Shown here: one piece after another, positions 40,794 to 49,549 of the stretch
How the letters are laid out: every line of letters begins with the position of its first letter
Numbering within the stretch: the first letter of the stretch is position 1
Assembly (NCBI RefSeq): GCF_001613065.1
Contig: NZ_BDBQ01000060.1
Location: 1 to 64,000, forward strand
Source of the DNA: Nocardia miyunensis NBRC 108239
Lineage (GTDB): Bacteria > Actinomycetota > Actinomycetes > Mycobacteriales > Mycobacteriaceae
Reading direction: 5' to 3'
Length of the DNA: 64,000 nt
Notes under the pieces: model-generated
Databases searched by the model: none
Seen by the model: only the letters and a program-made list of their open reading frames with translations
Told to the model about the DNA's origin: nothing
Position numbers and translations under genes: made by a program

Positions 40794-41615
40794 ATGGCGA
40801 CGATCGAAGAGGCGCTCGAGCTCGAGCGGCTCGAGCGGGACATCTTCCGTGGTGCATCGCTCAAGACCCAACTGGTCCGCACCTTCGGCGGACAGGTTGC
40901 CGGACAGGCGCTGGTTTCCGCGGTGCGCACCGTGGAACCCGAATTCCAAGTGCATTCACTGCACGGGTACTTCCTGCGCCCCGGCAAGCCGACCCAGCCG
41001 ACCGTTTACGAGGTGGAGCGGATCCGGGACGGCCGCTCGTTCTGCACGCGCCGGGTGACCGGGATCCAGGACGGTCAGGCGATCTTCACCATGTCGGCCT
41101 CGTTCCACGTCGGCGACGAGGGGCCCGAGCATCAGGACGTGATGCCGCTGGTGCCGCCGCCGGACGATCTGCCCGACGCGCAGACCTCGATGAATCCGGA
41201 GCGCCTGTGGGCCATGCGGGAATGGGAGCACTGGGACATCCGGCCCATCCCGGGCGAAGAGGTCGTCCAGCGCGACGGGCTGATCTCCCAGCAGCAGGTG
41301 TGGTTCCGCTATCGGCACCCGCTGCCGGACGATCCGCTGTTGCACGTCTGCACGCTCGCCTACATGAGCGATATGACTCTGCTCGGCTCCTCCAAGGTCA
41401 ACCATCCGGACGAGCCCACCCAGAACGCCTCGCTCGATCACGCCATGTGGTTCCTGCGGCCGTTCCGGGCGGACGACTGGCTGCTCTACGACCAGAACTC
41501 GCCGTCGGCGGGGTTCGGCCGCGCCCTCACCGGCGGGCGGATCTTCACCCAGCAGGGCGAACTGGTCGCGGCGGTCGTCCAGGAGGGGCTCAGCCGCACG
41601 CTCCGCGTCGTCTGA
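40794..41615 (+). CDS. tesB: Acyl-CoA thioesterase II
   Basis: This 273-residue double hot-dog thioesterase releases free fatty acid from acyl-CoA. It shows FGGQVAGQALVSAVRTV, HSLHGYFLRPG, the catalytic Asp in SLDHAMWF, and the Ser/Gln pair in FTQQGELVA. GGAAGGA stands before the ATG. This is the tesB2 position of the mycobacterial pdxS-tesB2-pdxT order. Confidence 0.92.
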   Translation: MATIEEALELERLERDIFRGASLKTQLVRTFGGQVAGQALVSAVRTVEPEFQVHSLHGYFLRPGKPTQPTVYEVERIRDGRSFCTRRVTGIQDGQAIFTMSASFHVGDEGPEHQDVMPLVPPPDDLPDAQTSMNPERLWAMREWEHWDIRPIPGEEVVQRDGLISQQQVWFRYRHPLPDDPLLHVCTLAYMSDMTLLGSSKVNHPDEPTQNASLDHAMWFLRPFRADDWLLYDQNSPSAGFGRALTGGRIFTQQGELVAAVVQEGLSRTLRVV

Positions 41616-41637
41616 GCCGTTTCCGCTGGCGGAGCGG

Positions 41638-43443
41638 TCAGGCCGGTTGGACGCGCAGGTGGCACACGACCGTATCGGGCAGGCGGCGTAGCTGACGTTC
41701 CAATTCGTCGCTGCGATGGCTGGGCAGCACCCGCCCCCACCCGGCGGGCGGGTCCACCTCGGCGATCAGCACGACCTTGCGACGTCCGTCGAAATTCTCC
41801 CGGACGTAGCGCGCCACCGGAGCGCCGACGGTGCAGTCACCGGCGTCGATGATCTCCAGGTGCACCTCCGGATGCCAGGCCTCCCACGCCTTGGTGAACA
41901 CGGTGGTGTTCTCCCCGGGCAGGCAGACGTGCACGGCCACGATGTCGTGGCCGAGCGACAGCGCCGCGGACAGCGCCTCGCGGCTCAGTTCCGAGACCTC
42001 CGAGACCGGCACCACGATGACCGTGCCGGTGGCCCGCGGCGGCGCGGGCAGGCATCCGGTCCCGCGACAGCCGTCGATCCGGTTGTACTGCTTGCGAATT
42101 CGCTCCATCACCAGGACCAGCAGCGGTAGCACCAGCACGATGAGCCAGGCCCCGGAGCTGAATTTCATCGCGGTGGTGACGACCGCGGCGACGAAGGTCA
42201 GCGCCGCGCCGAAACCGTTGAGCGCCAACCGCCATCGCCAGCCGCGCACGTGATCGCCCAGCCAGTGCCGGACCATGCCGGCCTGCGCGATGGTGAATCC
42301 GACGAAGACGCCGATCGCGAACAGCGGCACCAGGGCGTTCATGTCGCCGTCCGCCGCGACCAGCAGCACCGCGGACGTAATGCCCAGGGCCAGAACGCCG
42401 AAACGGTAGACCTGACGCGGGGTCGCCACCGCGAACCGGTGCGGCAGGCAGTTGTCGTCGGCGAGGATCTTGGTCAGCGTGGGCAGACCGCCGTAGGAGG
42501 TGTTGGCGGCCAGCGCGAGCAGTGTCACGGTCGCGAATTGCACTATGTAGTAGGCGATTCCGTGTCCCAGCGCGGCCGCGGTGAGCTGGGAGAGCACCGT
42601 GGTCCCGTCCACCGGGTGGATGGAGAATTTGCCGATCAACGTGGCCAGACCGAGCAGCATCACACCCAGCAGGACGCCGAGGGCGACCTCGGCCCGCTGC
42701 GCATTGCGCACGCGCGGCCGCTCGAAACCGGGCACCGCGTTCGCGATCGCCTCCACACCCGTCAGTGCGGAGCAGCCGCTGGAGAACGCCTTGAGCAGCA
42801 ATAGGATTCCGATTGTCCGGGCACTGGTGATCGTGGCCGAGGCGGTACTCACCGCGGCCGGTTCCGAACGCAACAGCCCGGCCGCGATCACCACCAGGAT
42901 GCCGACCACGAACACCGCGGTCGGCGCCATGAACGCGCGGGCGCTCTCGCGGATGCCCGCCAGGTTCAACGCCGTGATGCCCAGCAGAACCGCGAGGCAG
43001 ATCCACACGGTGTACGGCAGCAGCGCCGGAATCGCCGAGGTGAGTGCCGCGACGCCCGCGGCGATCGAGACCGCGACGTTGAGTACGTAGTCCACGATCA
43101 GCGAGGCCGCGGCCACGAGGCCGGTGCGATGACCCAGATGCGCGCGGGCCACGGCATACGCGCCGCCGCCGTTGGGGAAGGCCGCGATCACCTGCCGGTA
43201 GGAGGCGATCAGCACGGTCAGCAGCACCACGATGGCGATCGTCACCGGCAGGGTCATCCCCAGTCCCGCGCTGCCGGCCGCGGCCAGCACCAGCACGATG
43301 GATTCGGGGCCGTACGCCACCGAGGCCATCGCGTCCAGGGACAACCCCGCCAGGCCGGTCGCCACGGTCAGACCGCGCCGGGGCGACGAGGTGTCCACCG
43401 GCTCGCCGGACGCGGGCGCGGTATCGGGCAGTACGTCAGTCAC
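41638..43443 (-). CDS. APC-superfamily amino acid/polyamine permease with C-terminal domain
   Basis: This 601-residue transporter has about 12 hydrophobic helices between residues 30 and 450. It carries the APC-type SLDAMASVAYGPE, AFPNGGGAYAVARAHLG and SALTGVEAIANAVPGFERP. A soluble cytoplasmic tail of about 140 residues follows (VIVVPVSEVSELSREALSAALSLGHDIVAVHV), resembling a universal-stress-type fold. GTG at 43443 starts directly before the transporter domain. The substrate is unknown. It is inserted, in reverse, between tesB and pdxT. Confidence 0.88.
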   Translation of the reverse strand: MTDVLPDTAPASGEPVDTSSPRRGLTVATGLAGLSLDAMASVAYGPESIVLVLAAAGSAGLGMTLPVTIAIVVLLTVLIASYRQVIAAFPNGGGAYAVARAHLGHRTGLVAAASLIVDYVLNVAVSIAAGVAALTSAIPALLPYTVWICLAVLLGITALNLAGIRESARAFMAPTAVFVVGILVVIAAGLLRSEPAAVSTASATITSARTIGILLLLKAFSSGCSALTGVEAIANAVPGFERPRVRNAQRAEVALGVLLGVMLLGLATLIGKFSIHPVDGTTVLSQLTAAALGHGIAYYIVQFATVTLLALAANTSYGGLPTLTKILADDNCLPHRFAVATPRQVYRFGVLALGITSAVLLVAADGDMNALVPLFAIGVFVGFTIAQAGMVRHWLGDHVRGWRWRLALNGFGAALTFVAAVVTTAMKFSSGAWLIVLVLPLLVLVMERIRKQYNRIDGCRGTGCLPAPPRATGTVIVVPVSEVSELSREALSAALSLGHDIVAVHVCLPGENTTVFTKAWEAWHPEVHLEIIDAGDCTVGAPVARYVRENFDGRRKVVLIAEVDPPAGWGRVLPSHRSDELERQLRRLPDTVVCHLRVQPA

Positions 43444-43573
43444 TTGCGCGAGTGTTCCCCCACGGGCATCGTTTGTAACAGGGCACTTGCGAAGTTTTGA
43501 CGGGCAGGTGACCAGTACCACATCCGCGCCCGGCCGCGCCGGATCCTCGTCCGCCTGCTCGTATGCTCGTGTG

Positions 43574-44191
43574 GTGAAACCGATCATCGGAGTGCTGGCG
43601 TTGCAGGGTGACGTGCGCGAGCATTTCCACGCCCTCGCCGCCTGCGGCGCCGAACCGGTGCACGTTCGCCGCGAATCCGAGCTGGCCGCCGTCGACGGCC
43701 TGGTGCTCCCGGGTGGCGAATCCACCGCGATCAGCAAGTTGCTCGAGGTGTTCGGGCTGCTCGAACCGTTGCGGCAGCGGTTGCGCGAGGGGCTGCCCGC
43801 GTACGGCTCCTGTGCGGGAATGATCCTGCTCGCCGACGAGGTTCTGGACACCCGGCCCGACGCGCAGTCGCTGTCCGGGATCGATATGACCGTGCGGCGC
43901 AACGCTTTCGGCCGTCAGGTCGATTCGTTCGAGACCGATCTGGACTTCGATGGTATCGAGGGCGCTCCGGTGCGCGCGGTGTTCATCCGCGCACCGTGGG
44001 TCGAGCGTGTCGGTGACGGGGTGCGGATCCTGGCGACGGTACCGTCGGGGCCTGCGGCCGGGCGGATTGTGGCGGTACGTCAGGGCAGTGTGCTGGCCAC
44101 CTCGTTCCATCCGGAGGTGACCGGCGATCTGCGGGTGCACGCCATGTTCGTGGACATCGTGCGCGAGCGGACGGCCGCCCGGCTGGCCTGA
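43574..44191 (+). CDS. pdxT: Pyridoxal 5'-phosphate synthase glutaminase subunit PdxT
   Basis: This 205-residue class I glutamine amidotransferase feeds ammonia to PdxS. The nucleophile is the Cys in GSCAGMI (residue 80), with the His-Glu pair in SFHPEVTGD; GGESTAISKL is also typical. A -10-like TATGCT (43562-43567) lies so close that the mRNA should start at about 43574, making GTG 43574 a leaderless start; GTG 43571 is the alternative. Confidence 0.94.
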   Translation: MKPIIGVLALQGDVREHFHALAACGAEPVHVRRESELAAVDGLVLPGGESTAISKLLEVFGLLEPLRQRLREGLPAYGSCAGMILLADEVLDTRPDAQSLSGIDMTVRRNAFGRQVDSFETDLDFDGIEGAPVRAVFIRAPWVERVGDGVRILATVPSGPAAGRIVAVRQGSVLATSFHPEVTGDLRVHAMFVDIVRERTAARLA

Positions 44192-44326
44192 GCCGCCGGT
44201 CCGGGCGCTGCGAACGTTCCCCTCGGGGCGCGAGTGGGCGTCCGGTATGACCTGAGACACCGCGCAGTAGACTGGCACAGTTATCTGCGCGAATGTTTAG
44301 CACACCGACGTGAAGGAAGTAGGGGA

Positions 44327-45079
44327 ATGAGCGGCCACTCCAAATGGGCCACCACCAAGCACAAGAAGGCCGTGATCGATGCGAAGCGCGGCAAGATGTT
44401 CGCCAAGCTGATCAAGAACATCGAGGTCGCGGCGCGTACGGGTGGTGGGGACCCTGGAGGAAACCCGACTCTGTACGACGCCATCCAGAAGGCGAAGAAG
44501 TCCTCGGTCCCGAACGACAACATCGAGCGCGCCCGCAAGCGCGGCAGCGGTGAAGAGGCCGGCGGTGCGGACTGGCAGAACATCACGTACGAGGGTTACG
44601 GCCCGAACGGCGTCGCCGTGCTGATCGAATGCCTCACCGACAACCGCAACCGCGCCGCCGGTGAGGTGCGCGTGGCCATGACCCGCAACGGTGGCAATAT
44701 GGCCGACCCCGGTTCGGTGGCATACCTGTTCCACCGCAAGGGCGTGGTCACGCTGGAGAAGAACGGCCTGAGCGAGGACGACGTCCTGATGGCCGTGCTG
44801 GATGCCGGCGCGGAAGAGGTCAACGATCTGGGCGATTCGTTCGAGGTGATCAGCGAGCCCAATGATCTGGTCGCGGTGCGTACCGCGCTGCAGGCCGCCG
44901 ATATCGAATACGACTCGGCCGAATCCGGTTTCCAGCCTTCGGTTTCGGTCGCGGTCGACGCCGAGGCGGCCCGGAAGGTGTTCAAACTCGTCGATGCTCT
45001 CGAGGACAGCGACGATGTGCAGAACGTCTACACGAATGTGGACATCAGCGACGAGGTGCTGGCCGAACTCGACGCGTAG
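44327..45079 (+). CDS. yebC: YebC/PmpR-family regulatory protein
   Basis: This 250-residue protein has the family start MSGHSKWATTKHKKAVIDAKRGKMF and the full three-domain YebC length. Members bind DNA or relieve ribosome stalling at proline stretches. It follows pdxT as in mycobacteria (Rv2603c). ruvC, the usual next gene, is not here; the order breaks after the terminator. A -10-like TAGACT lies at 44268-44273. Confidence 0.94.
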   Translation: MSGHSKWATTKHKKAVIDAKRGKMFAKLIKNIEVAARTGGGDPGGNPTLYDAIQKAKKSSVPNDNIERARKRGSGEEAGGADWQNITYEGYGPNGVAVLIECLTDNRNRAAGEVRVAMTRNGGNMADPGSVAYLFHRKGVVTLEKNGLSEDDVLMAVLDAGAEEVNDLGDSFEVISEPNDLVAVRTALQAADIEYDSAESGFQPSVSVAVDAEAARKVFKLVDALEDSDDVQNVYTNVDISDEVLAELDA

Positions 45080-45091
45080 TTCCGTCTCGCG

Positions 45092-45134
45092 CGAAGGCCG
45101 CCCGCAGCGAATGCTGTAGGCGGCCTTCGTTTTT
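45092..45134 (+). terminator. Rho-independent terminator of yebC
   Basis: CGAAGGCCGCC (45092-45102) pairs with GGCGGCCTTCG (45119-45129), with an inner CAGC/GCTG stem, followed by five T residues. It separates yebC from the convergent TMEM175-like gene. Confidence 0.85.
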
Positions 45135-45137
45135 CGA

Positions 45138-45788
45138 TCACGAGGCCAGGTTGGCGCGGATGCGCTGCTGCAGGAACGTCTCGAGCGGGCCCGTGACGAC
45201 CAGGAGCAGCAGCGCCCACAGACCGATCTCGGGCCGGGCCACCGCGATGATCAGTGCGACAAATGCCGCGGCCACCTGGAGCCAACGCAGCACGAGTTCG
45301 GCCGGTGTGGCGCGATGCGGATCCGAGAGCAGATTCGCCCGATGCAGCAGCAGTTCTTCGAGCCGCAGCATCACCATCGTGAACACGATGTCGCCCAGGT
45401 AGATTCCGAGCGCCAGCCGATCCCGGTGGGTGAATTCGTCCAGTACCGTCGCCAGCGGCAATGCCACGATCCCGAGCAGCCAAAGCATATTGGCCCGCAT
45501 CAGCAGCGGTGTGTACCCGGTCGCCCGCTCGAACAGGCGGTGGTGGTCACGCCAGAACACCCCGATCACCGCGAAGGTCACCGCGGCCGCGATCAGCGTA
45601 TAGATGTTGTCGGACAAGAACTTCGACGTCGTGCTGTGCTCGACCTCGCGAGCACTGTCGACCAGCGGCAACACGATCAGCGTGATGGCGATCGCCACCA
45701 CGGCGTCACTGAAGAAGATCACCCGTTCGAGCCCCCGCTCGGTCCGGGGTTGGGCAGTGGTCGCTGTATCGGTGCTGTACTCGCTCAC
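45138..45788 (-). CDS. TMEM175 (DUF1211)-family membrane protein
   Basis: This 216-residue protein has about six helices and the family signature RVIFFSDAVVAIAITLIVLP in the first. Bacterial TMEM175 proteins form potassium-selective channels. One six-helix unit, which would assemble as a tetramer, is seen here. There is no operon partner; the next gene on the strand lies 222 bp upstream. Confidence 0.85.
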   Translation of the reverse strand: MSEYSTDTATTAQPRTERGLERVIFFSDAVVAIAITLIVLPLVDSAREVEHSTTSKFLSDNIYTLIAAAVTFAVIGVFWRDHHRLFERATGYTPLLMRANMLWLLGIVALPLATVLDEFTHRDRLALGIYLGDIVFTMVMLRLEELLLHRANLLSDPHRATPAELVLRWLQVAAAFVALIIAVARPEIGLWALLLLVVTGPLETFLQQRIRANLAS

Positions 45789-46010
45789 CGTACGAGCGTA
45801 CCGAGTCCCGCCGCGCTGGGCGCGGCGGTCGTCGCGGGCAGCATCCGGGCGAGAGCCTGCGGCACAGGGGAATCCGCTGCGGTTCTGAGGTCAACCGGCC
45901 CCGGCGTGGCTTCGTCGGTATTGGTGCCTCGGCAGGCGGTGCCCTAACGGGGGATGTCGCCGGGGGTGCGCTGTTGGTGGCCGTCAGCCTGCTGTATTGG
46001 GTGACGGCTG

Positions 46011-47522
46011 CTACTCGGCCGAGTGGATGGGGTGGGGGTGCGGGTTGCTGGCGAAGACTTTTCGGAAGATGTCGTCGGCGTGGCTGCCGGGTCCGGGGGA
46101 GCCGGGGATGAGGTGGAAGGTGCGGGTGCCGTCGGGGAGGCGTTCGGCGCGCAGGAACAGGTCGGTGGGGCGTGCGGATGCGGCACGGCGGCAAGCGAAT
46201 TCGGTGAGGTGGGTGACGAAGATGATGGAGACGCCGGTGTCCAAGAGGGCGTTCAGGAGTGGCTCGGTTATCTGTTCGGCGTCACGAGCGCCGGTCGAGG
46301 CGAAGGATTCGTTGCACAGCAGCAGCGAATCGGGGGTCATCCGGTCGAGCAGGCCGCTCATCCGGACAAGCTCCTCGACCAGTTTCCCGTGCGACATCGT
46401 GCGGTCCTCGTCGGCCGCGAAATGCGTGAAGATTCCGCCGTGTAGGTCGGTTTCGAAACTTTCGGCGGCGACGAACATCCCGGCGTGCGCCATCAACTGG
46501 GCCGCGCCGACCGCGCGCAGGAAGGTGGACTTGCCGCCGTTGTTGGCCCCGGTGACGATGATGAGCGAGCGACCGGTGGCGTCGAGATCGTTGCCGACGA
46601 CCGGTCGCCCGCCCGCCAGGCACAACCCGATATCGCGTAATCCGGTGCAGCGCAGACGCGGTGCGCCCGCCGGATGTACGGTCGGCAGGCAGACCGGTAC
46701 GCGAGCGCGGATCAGCCTGCGGTGCAGGGTGACGCAGCCCAGGTAGAACGCCAGCTGAGTGCGCAGCTGCCCGAAGAAGCCCTGCACCTGATCGGTGGCA
46801 TCGCTCACCACGTCGGCGATGATCCGCAGCGCCGGATTCTGCAGCTGGACAATGGGATTGGATTCGCTCTCCGGATCGTCGATGGCCTCGAAGGCTCGCC
46901 CGGCGCGGCGCTCGAGGCCGAATCGGCGTCGGCGGATCGGTGCGTGCAGGCGGATCCCGGCTACCTTGTTGCCGGGGCCCAGGCCAGCGCTGAAATGCAG
47001 CCCGTTCTCGAAATCCATTGCGGCGAGTTGCTGTTCGACCGATACGAGATACCGCTCGTCTAGTTCCGCGGCGACCGTCGCGGCCAGATCGGTGAATCCG
47101 GCGGATTCGAACGACCGCGCGTGGTGTGCGCACGCCGCGCGCAGCTCGCGCAGACAGCCGAGCAGTTCTCGCAGCGGTTCCAGGGCGAGCAGCAGCTTGC
47201 CGTTCGGGCGATGCCTCGGCCCGACCTTCCATCGCTTGACTCGAGTTGCCTCCGTGGCGATCCGGTAGAGCTCCCGCACCGCCGAGGGGTGGGCCTGGCA
47301 ATCGACGAGCACGGCGTGACGGTAGCGGATCACGTCGGGATCGGCGACGCCTACCGGCAGGATCGCCCGCACCGCCTCGGCGATGGCCGGATCCTCGCCG
47401 TATTCGTCGTCGTGGGACATGGCCGTGCAGAGTGCGTCCAGGCCCAGATCGTCGAGGGTGCGTTGTTCGGTGGTGACGGTGCGGACCGTGGCGCCCGGCG
47501 GTTGCAGCAGAGCGAGTCTCAT
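46011..47522 (-). CDS. MutS-family P-loop ATPase, second gene of a tandem pair
   Basis: This 503-residue protein has a MutS-type C-terminal ATPase: Walker A GANNGGKST (325-333), Walker B with signature LLLCNESFAST (400-410), and VTHLTEF. The N-terminal mismatch-recognition domain with the Phe-x-Glu of true MutS is absent. The first 300 residues are helical and family-specific, like the lever/clamp part. It starts in an ATGA overlap with the other ATPase gene at 47519, so the two products are made together and probably form a heterodimer. It is not canonical mismatch repair; function is unknown. Confidence 0.85.
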   Translation of the reverse strand: MRLALLQPPGATVRTVTTEQRTLDDLGLDALCTAMSHDDEYGEDPAIAEAVRAILPVGVADPDVIRYRHAVLVDCQAHPSAVRELYRIATEATRVKRWKVGPRHRPNGKLLLALEPLRELLGCLRELRAACAHHARSFESAGFTDLAATVAAELDERYLVSVEQQLAAMDFENGLHFSAGLGPGNKVAGIRLHAPIRRRRFGLERRAGRAFEAIDDPESESNPIVQLQNPALRIIADVVSDATDQVQGFFGQLRTQLAFYLGCVTLHRRLIRARVPVCLPTVHPAGAPRLRCTGLRDIGLCLAGGRPVVGNDLDATGRSLIIVTGANNGGKSTFLRAVGAAQLMAHAGMFVAAESFETDLHGGIFTHFAADEDRTMSHGKLVEELVRMSGLLDRMTPDSLLLCNESFASTGARDAEQITEPLLNALLDTGVSIIFVTHLTEFACRRAASARPTDLFLRAERLPDGTRTFHLIPGSPGPGSHADDIFRKVFASNPHPHPIHSAE

Positions 47523-49042
47523 CGGCGGATCCTCTCGGTCACCCGGTCGTAGGTCAGCCCGTGGTGACCGGCGAGTTCGAGGGCATGGAGCTGTCCGTCG
47601 GGTGGTCTGCGTTCGATGCGGAATGTGCGCCGGGCGGTGTCGTCATCGGATTCGGTGAGCGCGACCATACTCACCACCGCGGGCGAGGTGCGGGACAATT
47701 CCTCGAAGAAGGTGACCCACAGCGCGAGCGCACCGCGGTCGATGATCCGCCGGAGGATATCGCCGCCGATCCGCACCGCATCGGATGTGCTTGTGGAGCT
47801 GAAACTTTCGTTCATCACGATCACGCTGTCGGCGGTGACGCGGTCGAGTGTGTCACGCATCCGGGTGAGTTCGCCGAGCAGCCGGCCGTCCGGATCGCCG
47901 GGATCCTCGGCATGTTCGAAGTGGGTGAACAGCGCGTCCGGCAGCGGCAGACGCGCCTCGCGAGCCGGGATCGGGCAGCCGAGGGCGGCGAAATAGATCA
48001 GCTGCCCGAACATTCGGGCGAAGGTGGTCTTCCCACCCTGATTCGGACCGGTCACCATCAGCACGCGTTCCGGGCCGGACAGCTGGAAGTCATTGCACAC
48101 CAGGGAGTTTTCGCGTCGAGGCCGGGTGGCGAGCGCGAGATCGAAGGCGCCGTGGGCGTAGATCTCCTCGCCGGGCGCGGCCGTTTCGGGCAGGCGCAGC
48201 GGATGCCCCTGGGCGGCGAGATTGCGACCGAATGCGAGATAGACCAGATAGAACTGGATTTCGCGATCGAACCGCAGCACCACCGGATCGAGGAAATCCG
48301 GATGGTCGGAACAGAATCGCTCGAGCCGCGCGAACGGACCGGGATGCAACTGGGCGACCTCCCGCAGGATCTGCTCCTCGGTCTGGTTCATATCCGACCA
48401 CTGCGCCTGCGGCCGGGTCGCGGCCGGCGCGGCAGATCCGAAGCGCGCGAACAGGTTCGCGAGCGCGGCGCTGTAATCCGCCGCGCCCTCGTCGAATCCG
48501 ACCTCGATGGTGCGCCCGACGATCCGGAGACTGTAGCGAACCGTGTCCAGTTCCCGCCGGACCTCCCTTACGGCGTCGGACAGCGCGGTGATTCGCGGGC
48601 CGTGCAGGTGCGCGGTCAGCAGTTCGCGCCACTCGCGCAACCCGCGGGAGTGGACGGGCAGGCCGGACAACTCCTCGGACAGCCGGGTGAGGACCAGCAG
48701 ATAGTTCTCGGCGGCGTCGAGATGCCATCGCCGCCGCTGATGCGGCTGTTCCAGGCGCGCGGTCTGCGCCAGGGCCTGCCGGATCGCCCGCATGCCGGCC
48801 GCGAATTCGTGGAAGGCCGCGCGCAGTGGCAGATCGTCGAGATCGGCGAACACCTCGCGCCGATAGGTCACGGTATCCGGATCGCGAATCGGCTGCAGAA
48901 ACAGCGGTCCGAGGTCGTATCCGGTATCTGCGCGCAGCACGGCGGCGAGCACCTGATCGATATTGAGATCGGTGCGCGCCGTGCGATCCACCTCGGTCGC
49001 GACCGCGGCCGGATGCGGCCGGACGATGCTGAAATCCTGCAC
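47519..49042 (-). CDS. MutS-family P-loop ATPase, first gene of a tandem pair
   Basis: This protein of about 507 residues has Walker A GPNQGGKTT and Walker B VIVMNESFSSTSTSD, then VTFFEEL, with no mismatch-recognition domain. The N-terminal 330 residues are helical. GTG at 49042 is chosen because GGGGAGG lies a few bases upstream; an ATG at 49057 would add five residues containing that site. It shares general layout with its partner but has a different Walker A and H-loop region, as expected of an asymmetric dimer. A promoter and hairpin lie upstream. Confidence 0.83.
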   Translation of the reverse strand: MQDFSIVRPHPAAVATEVDRTARTDLNIDQVLAAVLRADTGYDLGPLFLQPIRDPDTVTYRREVFADLDDLPLRAAFHEFAAGMRAIRQALAQTARLEQPHQRRRWHLDAAENYLLVLTRLSEELSGLPVHSRGLREWRELLTAHLHGPRITALSDAVREVRRELDTVRYSLRIVGRTIEVGFDEGAADYSAALANLFARFGSAAPAATRPQAQWSDMNQTEEQILREVAQLHPGPFARLERFCSDHPDFLDPVVLRFDREIQFYLVYLAFGRNLAAQGHPLRLPETAAPGEEIYAHGAFDLALATRPRRENSLVCNDFQLSGPERVLMVTGPNQGGKTTFARMFGQLIYFAALGCPIPAREARLPLPDALFTHFEHAEDPGDPDGRLLGELTRMRDTLDRVTADSVIVMNESFSSTSTSDAVRIGGDILRRIIDRGALALWVTFFEELSRTSPAVVSMVALTESDDDTARRTFRIERRPPDGQLHALELAGHHGLTYDRVTERIRR

Positions 49043-49090
49043 CTCGCCTCCCCACATGCGATACCGGTGAGCCGGGCGGACCGCGCGCTC

Positions 49091-49139
49091 GCCTTCGTCA
49101 TCGAAGGCTAGAAGTATTACTTACCGGGCGTCAAGTAAT
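49091..49139 (-). promoter_or_regulatory. Promoter and dyads upstream of the MutS-like pair
   Basis: Read in reverse, TTGACG (plus 49129-49134) and TAGCCT (plus 49105-49110) are 18 nt apart. ATTACTT (49116-49122) and AAGTAAT (49133-49139) form a dyad across the promoter. In the leader, GCCTTCG (49091-49097) pairs with CGAAGGC (49102-49108). This suggests regulated expression. Confidence 0.5.
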
Positions 49140-49204
49140 GAAATGTATTCGGATGAAGGTTCGTTCGAGTGGTCGTGTGATCGGATCGGGTTTACCCTGC
49201 GCGA

Positions 49205-49486
49205 GTGGATCGGGATTGGCGCGAAGGCGAGTACCTCGACTATCTGTGGGGTGAGCGTCATCGTTTCGCCTGGGTGATGCGGCGGTACGGGGGCCTGGCG
49301 CAGGTGGAGGCGGAATCCAGCGCCCTGCGGCGGTATCCGTACGAGCAGGCCGACGCACCGCATCGCGGGCTCATCTTCCACGACGAGGCATGGCATTGGG
49401 CGATGCTGGGGATTCACGGTGAGCGGTACGCACACGAACACCCGGAACTGGCGCAGCCGCCCGCGGAGTATCGCGAACTCGATTGA
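49205..49486 (+). CDS. Hypothetical 93-residue protein
   Basis: This small soluble protein is rich in Trp, Tyr, Arg and Glu (MDRDWREGEYLDYLWGERHRF, FHDEAWHWAMLGIHG). I do not recognise a family. The coding frame has good G/C third-position bias. The GTG at 49205 stands 6 nt after a -10-like TACCCT (49193-49198), a leaderless pattern. It is divergent from the MutS-like pair and shares that regulatory gap. Confidence 0.65.
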   Translation: MDRDWREGEYLDYLWGERHRFAWVMRRYGGLAQVEAESSALRRYPYEQADAPHRGLIFHDEAWHWAMLGIHGERYAHEHPELAQPPAEYRELD

Positions 49487-49502
49487 CCGACAACGAAAAA
49501 GC

Positions 49503-49532
49503 CCCGGGGCGCGCCGTGCGGCGCACCCCGGG
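49503..49532 (-). terminator. Rho-independent terminator of the esterase gene
   Basis: A 13-bp stem with one mismatch joins 49503-49515 and 49520-49532 around a 4-nt loop. In the reverse direction it is followed by C then TTTTT. It lies 18 nt past the esterase stop. Confidence 0.75.
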
Positions 49533-49549
49533 ACATGAGTTCTCCGGAC

